The notes beneath the pieces are model-generated. The model was not told the DNA's origin and made no database searches. It worked only from the letters and a program-made list of their open reading frames with translations. 26,484 nucleotides of DNA from Beroe ovata (lineage: Eukaryota > Ctenophora > Nuda > Beroida > Beroidae), in NCBI GenBank assembly GCA_946803715.1, contig CAMPET010000449.1, forward strand, positions 1-26,484, read 5' to 3'. Shown here piece by piece: positions 20,001 through 26,484 of this stretch (the stretch's first letter is position 1; each line of letters begins with the position of its first letter). A program made the position numbers and the translations under genes.

Positions 20001-20534
20001 CTATCTTACACGTGGGATAACACAGGAGATAACCAGGAGACAACACGTGAGCTCATTGTGGAGAGCTGATAATGGGAAGAGCAAAACTTGGATAGTTTCT
20101 ACCGTAGAGAAATTTCATACATCTTGGATCGGTTTGAAGGCAGTTATCCAAAACAAAGATTAGAAAATATAAACACACGGTTCCCACCTCAGTGTTCGAC
20201 GAGGTTTCTCCAGTGATCCAGCCGTGGACGGGCCTGGGTTGTTACTAACCCCAGCACTGGGATTATCAGCACTGACTAAACTGGACGTGACACCTGGTGC
20301 TGCATTGGACGTGACACCTGGTGCTACACTGGACGTGACACCTGGTGCGACACTGGACGTGACAGCGTTATTCGGACTAGCGGAGGGTTCTGCTACTGCT
20401 GCTGCTGGTGTCATGCTTCCATTGTGTGTCGAGGGAGAGTTGGTGACACCGTTACGTGCTGGTGTTGTTGTTGCAGTGGTAACGGTGTCATGTTCTGGGG
20501 TGTCACCGGCAGCACTGACAACGGTCGTGCTCAT
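17089..20534 (-). CDS. MCRS1: MCRS1, microspherule protein 1 (one FHA exon missing at an assembly gap)
   Basis: Visible exons on the minus strand: 20534-20188, 19967-19733, 19525-19299, 19103-18980, 18507-18416, 18252-18145, 17850-17763 and 17201-17089. MCRS1 is a nuclear and nucleolar subunit of the INO80 and NSL complexes. Exon 1 is low-complexity with four SSVAPGVT-type repeats. Then follow RSIKKRKFDDEIVESSL, the MCRS_N region (WGAKDDLKLILAVQ to VKFS, ERWYELLYNPEVS, LLHQHPLVF), LADQTVQPLNLGESVLNFSD, a helical RRHKHEIR/LEEEI segment and the second half of a C-terminal FHA domain (GKRPIYIDGHPVI, LKFIFLIN). The FHA first half (the LGR-containing part) should lie between 18145 and 17850, where the N at 18041 sits. 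The gap must supply an exon of phase 2 to 0. The start at 20534 is 1 nt after an acceptor-like CTATCATAG; an in-frame ATG also exists at 20558. Confidence 0.9.
17217..17672. repeat. 12-bp minisatellite, about 38 units, in the last MCRS1 intron
   Basis: Near-perfect units of CAGTGTTACACC and CAGTGTAACAAT type (AGTGTWACRMYC), with TACGACC variants. The 12-nt period keeps several frames open, producing artefactual proteins of VTLVVTLI type. Adjacent units form inverted pairs (TGTTACAC CCA GTGTAACA) that could make hairpins. The array ends about 15 bp from the acceptor of the last exon. Confidence 0.9.
18031..18041. other. C homopolymer and assembly gap (single N) in MCRS1
   Basis: Ten C residues are followed by N at 18041. 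The gap falls between the exon ending RG at 18145 and the exon starting GIIKF at 17850. In family members about 40 residues of the FHA domain separate these two points. Confidence 0.8.
18858..18975. repeat. Polypyrimidine/polypurine tract in an MCRS1 intron
   Basis: Almost pure C/T on the plus strand with CTCCCA, CTCCCC and CCCAC repeats, so the transcribed strand is G/A-rich with several GGG and GGGG runs. Such tracts can form triplex or G-quadruplex structures. The tract lies just downstream of the donor at 18979. Confidence 0.7.
19220..19321. repeat. 65-bp-offset tandem duplication carrying the MCRS1 exon 3 donor
   Basis: A segment of about 37 bp (CTCCCCCCTCTCAAACCTGG and onward) occurs at 19220-19256 and again at 19285-19321. 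Each copy includes the exon end CCTGCCAG|GTTTGAG on the minus strand, so the donor exists twice, at 19298 (used by the phase-consistent model) and 19233. Confidence 0.85.
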
Positions 20535-20838
20535 TCTATGATAGGGTCGTGTTATCATTGACAAAATCTCGATTTTTTCTTCTGATAGTTAGGTATTCAA
20601 ATAGCTTGATAGCAATTCCAAATCAATGAATCCATTAAATGATAGTGTAAAACAAACGTATAATAATACATGATACAAAACAAATTGTCACTGAGAGAAG
20701 ACTAAATTAGATGATGCACCTCGTCTTCACAACTCTCATGACTAACAACCAGCTTCCACTACTATTATTATAAGCGAGGTGCTCTACTTCACAAATACAA
20801 CATATGGGAATCACACGCCAGTAATCACATGCCAGTAA

Positions 20839-22269
20839 TCACATGCCAGTATGGTAGCTACTATTAGCATATTTCCCAGCACAGTAATGGAAGAGCTGTC
20901 TCTCAATATCGGCAAGCAGAGTACTCGCTCCAATTCGGAACAGATTCGGCTGCAACCACTCCACCCCCAGCACCTCCTTCATCAGGACCAACCATTGGAG
21001 TGAGTCTTTGGCCGTTCGTATGCCCCCTGCGGGCTTGAACCCCACTTTGAACCCCGTGTACTCTAAGTAATGCTTGATGGCTCGTAGCATCACTAGTGCC
21101 ACAGGAAATGTGGCATTTACTGCCTCTTTACCAGTGGATGTTTTGATGAAATCGCTGCCGGCCATCATGCTCACCATGGATGCTCTGAAATGAAAAGTTA
21201 GTAATATTTTATCCGAATATTTTGGTAAATCGGTTACTTTCATACCTAACATCTAGCCAGCTTCATAGTAATATAGTATAACATACTTGTATATATTTTC
21301 AAAGTCTCCCAAATGCCCAGTTGCAATAATCGTCTTGAGGTGAGCGTCACCACACGCAGCACGACACATTCTAACCTTGAGCAGAACAGTTTTGTCGAGT
21401 GAATTGTTGCTGAGTCAAGATAAGCAAGTGGGAGAAATCATGCCCTCACCTCATTATACAGCTCTTCCCACCGTCCCTCCAACACCAGTGTTCTGTTGAT
21501 AACAATGTCAATCTCAGTGGCTCCAGCCTCAACTGCGAGCTCCACCTCACGGACTCTAGTCTCAAGAGGTGTTTGACCCTGAGATATCAGAAATAGTTCA
21601 AAATATGAGCTAGCTTTTATTGTCAAAATATTCATGGATGGAAACTCCCATCGAAAGGGTCCTGTGTACATTAAGAAGGTTAATAACGTCGCCTCATGAT
21701 TATTCAATAAAATTTCTTCCCATATTGAAGATCCTTTCAATAAATTTATCATTTACCTCTGGAAATCCTGCAGCCACCGACGCTATTCCTATTTGACAAT
21801 TGAGTTTTTCCATCACTCTGCAGACATCTTTTACCCTGTTTGGATAAACACACACTGCACCAACAGTCAAATCTTTAAAGCCAAGTTTTTGTAGAATTTC
21901 TTTCCTTACTGGGTTCTGAGCATAGTTGCACAACCTAACCAAGTATTGAGATAAATAACATGGTAATATCGTTGGTAATCATAAGTTTCGAAGATACTTA
22001 TCTCCTCAGAACAACCTGTCAACATTGCAGTTCGTATCATCACCAGCTAGAGTAGTGAGGTCGATGAGTGTGACCGCTTTCAACAACCAGGCTGCTTGGT
22101 GTTCCTTCTTAAGCGGTCTGCTTCCCTTCAGGTTGTTGGCTGACCTAACAACAGCAGGAGTATTGATGTGTATGTTCTCAATCCAGTCAGCATTGAAATC
22201 TGTTCCGTCATTTCTTTTCCACATTCTACTGAAATATTGACCGAAATCATTTGAATGAAAAATATTCAT
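20839..22269 (-). CDS. DERA: DERA, 2-deoxyribose-5-phosphate aldolase
   Basis: Five exons on the minus strand: 22269-22016, 21934-21757, 21578-21450, 21375-21287 and 21184-20839, with phases 2, 0, 0 and 2. They encode 331 residues (human 318). The cytosolic class I aldolase cleaves 2-deoxyribose 5-phosphate to glyceraldehyde 3-phosphate and acetaldehyde in deoxynucleoside breakdown. Landmarks: WLLKAVTLIDLTTLAGDDTN, VGAVCVYPNRV, ASVAAGFPE, GATEIDIVINR, LKTIIATGHLG, SDFIKTSTGKE with the Schiff-base Lys in the FIKTSTG motif, GFKPAGGIR with the second active-site Lys, and LFRIGASTLL. All catalytic residues are present. The N terminus is about 10-15 residues longer than in mammals. The stop is 305 nt before the MCRS1 ATG on the same strand. 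Unlike several neighbours there is no strong acceptor before the ATG, but a TATAAG-like string lies about 26 bp upstream of it. Confidence 0.95.
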
Positions 22270-22465
22270 TTGTAAGCGCCCGATTGACGCTCACTTATAG
22301 AAGGCTTGTGATTAGCACCTAGTAGTGTAGTACAGAGTATACGTACAATTAAGCCAAGATCAAGAAAGTAGAGGCTGAAATATCAATCAACTATACATAC
22401 ACTTTCATTATCAACCCATCCATTGAGTTGTAACATAAAAATTCACTAGTTGAATATAAACAAGA

Positions 22466-22667
22466 ATATCTTCATTAGAGCAACTATCCATGCGCATTAC
22501 TCATGCATCTTACAGAGTTATAGATAAAAATGGAATCAAAACATAAAATAAGTACATCATTTGAAGCTCTATGCATGAATTCTATTACAAAAACAACTGA
22601 AACTGGGGAACATTTATAATTTCAAATTAATATATCTTTTCAAATTCGGAACTTCCCAAAACTTAAC
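22466..22667 (-). repeat. Duplicate of the FBXW5 3' end (unmerged overlap)
   Basis: A copy of 22703-22904 with a few substitutions (for example TTATAATT versus TTAAATTT near the stop codon). Positions about 22620-22667 repeat the last codons of FBXW5 but end at the N, so this is a broken 3' fragment and not a second gene. Confidence 0.85.
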
Positions 22668-22668
22668 N
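22668..22668. other. Assembly gap (single N) next to the FBXW5 3' duplication
   Basis: The duplicated FBXW5 coding end stops exactly at this N. The following 34 bases are unique, and the real copy starts at 22703. Confidence 0.85.
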
Positions 22669-22850
22669 TTTCCTATAAGTGCCTTCTTCCTTTATATTAT
22701 AGATATCTTCATTAGAGCAACTATCCATGCGCATTGCTCATGCCTCTTACAGAGTTATAGATAAAAATGGAATCAAAACATAAAATAAGCACATCATTTG
22801 AAGCTCTATGCATGAATTCTATTACAAAAACAACTGAAACTGGGGAACAT

Positions 22851-24480
22851 TTAAATTTTCAAATTAACATATCTTTTCAAATTCGGAACTTCCCAAAACT
22901 TAACTGTTCCATCATCGGATACTGTACAAAGACAATTGGGGTTTGAGGGTGAAATTGTTGCACAATTGACAACCTCCTCGTGGCCTGGAAGGGTACACAC
23001 ACGTACATTATAAAAACTGTCATAGATGTGAATATTCCCAAGTTCATCACCACTTACTACATAGTTTGGTGAAACTGAGAGGTGAATGAAGAAGAAGTGA
23101 TTACTCAGGGTAACAGCATATCCATTAAAAAGAGTTCTAAGTAAATTGAGTTCAAAGTCAAAGATTCTGAACTCTGTTTCATTAACAATTTCCTCAGGGT
23201 TCTCTTCTGATACCCAGGGTCTACAGTTGACAAAAACTTTTCCCAAACTTGGATCAGGAACCAATCCAATTATTGCTGCTTTCAGATTAACAACAGACCT
23301 AAGTGTACCTTTGTAATTCAAGGAATCCGGTTCCTCTCTGATGCCAGCAATGTTTTCATTACCCTGATATGTGTACAACTCAGAGGACAACAGTCCATCA
23401 CGTTCATGATGTTGCTCATTAGCACAGTTTTCATTATCAATAGTGGCCATGGCCAATGAATGACCAAATTGCGTTACATAAGAACATGCATAAAACATGA
23501 GTTTATAACCTTTTGGCTCAGGATTGTTACAAATTTTGAACATTCTGCAAGCAAATAGGAAATCATTCTGAGATGATTTGGCAAATGAAAGAAGTGTTTT
23601 TGGGTTACTGTGATTTTGAACATTATAAACTAAAACAGTAAAATCATGAGATAAAATGTCTAAGTGTCCAACAATAAAGGAGGAATTGCTTAACCAACAA
23701 CCAAAGCAGTCATAAGGCATGCACTCAACAGACCTTAGAACAATGCACTCTGGAAATTGATAGATATAAACTTGCCCGCCAAATGTATAGCGACCATCAC
23801 ATACACCTGATACAAGCAAGTACCTGTCATCCTCACTGAATTCTGATAATTGAACTGCTTTCCAAAGTGCAAACTTCAATGTTCTAAATATGCTGACACA
23901 TTTGGAGCTGAATTTACTGATGCTCCAAATAATGACCTGTTTGTCTCGGGATGAAGTACTAATGAATTCACCATTTTGTGAGAATGCCACATGAAGTACC
24001 TCATCCTTGTGGACACACAAAGTTGTCCATGGCTTAAATGCAGAGAGGCAATATAGTCTCCTATACTCTGAATACCAAGAAAGGTCAGCATCTCTGGTTT
24101 CAATATCTCCTGTAGTCTTCCATTCAATGCTCAACCTTTTTTTCCAGTAAAGTTCATCTGAAACAGAATATATATGAAACTACCTGTAGCAGTAGAATCG
24201 TGTACTACTGAATTATTCACTGATAGACACATTCTTCATTTACTTGACATTTGATCATTACAGTCACAGTAATAGCCTCTTGAAATAGTAGGTGAATTGT
24301 CTGTAAATTGAACACAAAGAATGAGTCAGATTACTAACCTTGTAAGATATCATACCAGTAATGACACACCAAAAAGCACTGAGATAAGTCTAAGATAGAC
24401 AAATATGAAAAAATGTCTAGCCATATGAAATGAGGGATGACATTCCATTGTTTCACTTTTTCAACAAACGAATTCTTCAT
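22851..24480 (-). CDS. FBXW5: FBXW5, F-box/WD40-repeat protein 5
   Basis: Two coding exons on the minus strand, 24480-24339 and 24157-22851 (phase 1), encode 482 residues (human 566). Exon 1 carries an F-box (IPHFIWLDIFSYLSILDLSQ to VCHYWYDIL, about residues 15-48). The split codon joins it to DELYWKKRLSIEW. Then come SWYSEYRRLY and WD repeats, with recognisable HKDEVLHVAFSQNGEF, PYDCFGCWLSNSSFIVGHL, VNCRPW with EIVNETEFRIFDF, and GHEEVVNCATISPSNP to VSDDGTVKFWEVP. FBXW5 is the substrate receptor of SCF or DDB1-CUL4 ubiquitin ligases. The central region between the two WD blocks is shorter than in mammals. An acceptor (TTTATTTGCAG) ends 6 nt before the ATG with a stop in between, so the upstream sequence is a non-coding leader. 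The last codons are duplicated at 22620-22667. Confidence 0.93.
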
Positions 24481-25008
24481 TTAGGACTGCAAATAAAATC
24501 AAATTAATAAATTTATTGATTGTACTTCCTGTGACAACACATTAAAACAGGTTGTATTTCATTCAAAGCTTGACTATACTGAAATTGTAAAACCTGGCTA
24601 TGCAGACAGCACATGGTTATTTCTCCCTTCCAGATGAAGCACAATATATAAAATAAAGAATTGTATCAATATTAGAATCCCTCCAGCAAGGGTAAGGAAT
24701 TATCCTTCAAATGCTACAATTATTATCTACAATTATCATTGTGGCCAGACAATGATACTGGCCATGTCAATGCATATGCACCATACCTCATTGCCAGATT
24801 TTTAGGCCACCCTGGGTGGTGGGAAAACCTACATGACTCACTTCCTTGCTAACAGCAGACTAAAGCAAAGGCAAAATCATGGATAAAAATGAATCCTGTC
24901 ACATGAACAGGACCCTGATAATAGCTGACAAACATTTCTGCAACTATCTTATAATGTACTGATTGTGAGAAAATAAATAGAATAAATTACATAATTTGGT
25001 CACCGTCA

Positions 25009-25128
25009 AGACAGAGTGGTTATGTGCCTAGCCTGGCGAACACGGTGGAGATCCTTGCTGTATAGCAGTACAGCATAAACAAGGAATCGAAACCGTGGGG
25101 TTCCGTACACTGTACAGACCACTCTGTC
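25009..25128 (-). mobile_element. Short TIR repeat, copy B (inverted relative to copy A)
   Basis: Begins AGACAGAGTGGTTATGTGCC and ends CCACTCTGTC. The reverse complement aligns with 10855-10963 over nearly its whole length, with a roughly 10-bp insertion near the middle. The B-box-like GGTTTCGATTCC is on the minus strand. Confidence 0.75.
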
Positions 25129-25223
25129 ACAGAAGGTGATAGCCTAATCACATTACATAATACATATGTACTTAATGTTTTGTTTCAATTTTGTGCGTTC
25201 TCTTCTCCAACCGCCGTGCTTAT

Positions 25224-25295
25224 TTGTCAGATTTTATCTGACCTCTGTATCTCGTGCGCGCGAGAAACAGGTGCAGGTTAGATTAAATCTGACAA
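25224..25295. mobile_element. 72-bp fold-back element, TTGTCA family
   Basis: Ends TTGTCAGATTTTATCTGACC and, read inward from the right, TTGTCAGATTTAATCTAACC. A CGCGCGAGAAACAGG core is shared with the element at 26076. Flanks GTGCTTAT and GTGCTGAT form an imperfect 8-bp duplication. Confidence 0.65.
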
Positions 25296-25423
25296 GTGCT
25301 GATGGGAAAATTTGCGCACCGTTGCCGCGTAATGAACGAAAACAAATAAAGCGTTGGGTGCACGGCCGCAGTCAACGTTTGCGTTGCGCGGCGCGTGATA
25401 ATCACCCAAATTCCTGCGCGCGC

Positions 25424-25589
25424 TTGTCAAATTATTTTATTTGACCGCTTGTTTCTTTTCAATTTCTGAATGTTATTTGTCCACTTACACTGTTCATGTT
25501 CCTCGCACGCGTGCGAGACTGCGAGAAACAGAGGTCAGATATTATTTAAAATCTGACTATGCCGTCTCACGTCAGATGAAATCTGACAA
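25424..25589. mobile_element. Probable third TTGTCA-family element, diverged
   Basis: The left end is TTGTCAAATTATTTTATTTG and the right end, read inward, is TTGTCAGATTTCATCTGACG. The interior has GCGAGAAACAGAGGTCAGAT, like its relatives, and a GCACGCGTGC palindrome. No target duplication was seen, so the limits are uncertain. Confidence 0.45.
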
Positions 25590-26066
25590 AGCTCGGGCAA
25601 TAAGACAAATCTAACACTATGTACAAGCACAACATCAAAGTTCAAGCGCAGCTCAATTGAATAATATGCTCAAGTTAACAAATTTACCTCGTTAAACTAA
25701 TAAAACAAATAGACTTCTCTTAAAATTCCACGCAGTGACAATTCAATAAGAAATTCGGAACCCTGTTCGGTCTGCGAGAACCCTGTCTCAGTTTGATCGG
25801 TCTGATTTCAAATCTTTGCTATGTTTCAAAGTGTCCACTCAGTATAAGCAAGACGAAGAGGTCAACTTGCTAGAGTTTTCACAACAACAGGACTCTTGTT
25901 ATCCAGTATATCTGGAGGGATATCGAAGCATGGCTACAACAGATTCAAATACTGACTGAGTCTGATGCTAACAATTACATGCACGATAATTTGTAAAGAG
26001 CAGGCCCCTATTACTACTAGTACTACTACTAGGACAGAAGTGACTAAGGAGTAAGGTGGGGGCGTA

Positions 26067-26204
26067 GCTGAGACGTTGTCAGATGTTACCTGACCTGTTT
26101 CTCGCGCGCGGCTTCATCGAAGGCCGAAACTGTTTCGGCCTTCGATAAAGGCGCGCGCGCCGCGCGCGAGAAACAGGTCAGGTAACATTTGACAAGCTGA
26201 GACG
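26067..26204. mobile_element. 120-bp fold-back element (MULE-like MITE) with 9-bp target duplication
   Basis: The element proper is 26076-26195. The terminal inverted repeats are about 36 bp (TTGTCARATGTTACCTGACC, then TGTTTCTCGCGCGCGGC) with one mismatch. Inside lies a second perfect palindrome with 15-bp arms at 26116-26130 and 26132-26146. A perfect direct repeat GCTGAGACG flanks it at 26067-26075 and 26196-26204. Long inverted ends with a 9-bp duplication point to Mutator-like mobilisation. The whole element can fold into one long hairpin. It lies in the intron downstream of the exon at 26274. Confidence 0.85.
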
Positions 26205-26273
26205 GGGAGCATTTGATTTTGCGTGAAATGCGACCTGGAAAAGGGTCCCGTACTGTGTATGACAATGACTTAC

Positions 26274-26451
26274 CAAATTTTGTGATCTCATCTTGAAAAT
26301 TTCCCTGCACATCCAGATTAGCTAGGTTTCCCTGAGAGATGTTGCGTGGGATGGACAAAGTGCAGCTCTCGAGAAATTGCTGCCTCTCCAGATCCATCAG
26401 GCTGTCTCTTATCCGCTCACTCAGCTTCTTCCGCTTTATCATGCCATCCCA
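26274..26451 (-). CDS. Internal exon of an unidentified gene, coiled-coil type
   Basis: Bounded by an acceptor (TGTTCCGCAG) at 26452 and a strong donor GTAAGT at 26273, with phase 0 in and phase 1 out. It encodes about 59 residues beginning WDGMIKRKKLSERIRDSLMD and ending near DEITKFG. The first 30 residues are charged and heptad-like (IKRKKLSERIRDSLMDLERQ), so a helix or coiled coil is likely. It has a faint likeness to EAF6-type chromatin subunits, too weak to name. The rest of the gene lies right of the window. Same strand as its neighbours. Confidence 0.55.
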
Positions 26452-26461
26452 CTGCGGAACA

Positions 26462-26484
26462 GTGTGTGTGTGTGTGTGTGTGTG
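26462..26484. repeat. (TG)n microsatellite at the window edge
   Basis: At least 11 TG dinucleotides continue to the end of the window, upstream of the acceptor of the exon at 26274-26451 on the minus strand. Confidence 0.9.

Larger units (their letters stand above)
22270..22850. other. Intergenic spacer between FBXW5 and DERA, inflated by a duplication
   Basis: About 580 bp. It holds the true FBXW5 3' flank (22703-22850), the gap at 22668, a second copy of that flank (22466-22667), and about 200 bp of AT-rich DNA before DERA. No other gene seen. Confidence 0.6.
24481..26273. other. Gene-free block rich in inverted-repeat elements
   Basis: About 1.8 kb between FBXW5 and the exon at 26274. 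The first 500 bp are AT-rich. From 25009 it holds one short TIR repeat and three related TTGTCA-ended elements. The open frame at 25166-25444 on the plus strand merely crosses these repeats. Part of the block should be FBXW5 5' flank. Confidence 0.6.

Noticed and set aside
21579-21756. Coding extension between DERA exons 2 and 3
   Set aside because: A short intron that happens to be open. Phase and family alignment join AAGFPE directly to GQTPLETR.
25166-25444. 92-residue plus-strand open frame
   Set aside because: It spans two inverted-repeat elements and has no domain-like features.
26086-26273. Continuation of the minus-strand open frame beyond the donor at 26273
   Set aside because: The sequence passes a strong GTAAGT donor and then runs into the 120-bp transposable element, so it is intronic.

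Overview
This is nuclear DNA from an animal. Many protein-coding genes are cut by short GT-AG introns, and their closest relatives are metazoan proteins (TBC1D5, MCRS1, FBXW5, DMAP1, IER3IP1, DERA). The window also has a class A-type 7TM receptor, a homeobox gene, minisatellites and MITE-like elements. Compact genes, nested genes, and splice acceptors lying 1-9 nt before several start codons suggest a lineage with spliced-leader trans-splicing. A ctenophore or a hydrozoan would fit, but that is inference and the species cannot be read from the sequence.

Layout. Almost everything is on the minus strand, so read from right to left. An unidentified coiled-coil exon (26451-26274) is followed by a gene-free block holding TTGTCA-ended fold-back elements. 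Then come FBXW5 (24480-22851, 2 coding exons), DERA (22269-20839, 5 exons), MCRS1 (20534-17089, 8 visible exons, one missing at an assembly gap), an intronless 4-coumarate-CoA-ligase-like acyl-CoA synthetase (16384-14774), a TBC1D5-type Rab GAP (13990-6890, 12 exons), IER3IP1 (6457-5903, 3 exons) and DMAP1 (5541-437, 4 visible exons, the rest lost at or beyond the left gap). I assembled exons by matching splice sites and codon phase at every junction and by comparing the products with remembered family sequences; no search was run. DMAP1 intron 2 (about 4.1 kb) contains two intronless genes: a 7TM receptor on the plus strand and a homeobox gene on the minus strand with its own TATA box and an E-box cluster.

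Assembly quality. There are four single N positions. Three (436, 10073, 22668) separate direct duplications of about 200-460 bp that look like unmerged contig or haplotype overlaps. The fourth (18041, next to a C run) sits exactly where the first half of the MCRS1 FHA domain should be encoded.

Functions. DMAP1 (NuA4/TIP60 and SRCAP complexes) and MCRS1 (INO80 and NSL complexes) are chromatin subunits. TBC1D5 is the retromer-linked RAB7 GAP, IER3IP1 is an ER-Golgi membrane protein, FBXW5 is a ubiquitin-ligase receptor, DERA is deoxyribose-phosphate catabolism and the acyl-CoA synthetase activates carboxylic acids. No shared pathway is evident; the common feature is tandem same-strand packing, which may reflect shared transcription units. 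Mobile DNA includes a 452-bp hAT-type element with a perfect 8-bp target duplication and a 120-bp fold-back element with a perfect 9-bp target duplication.
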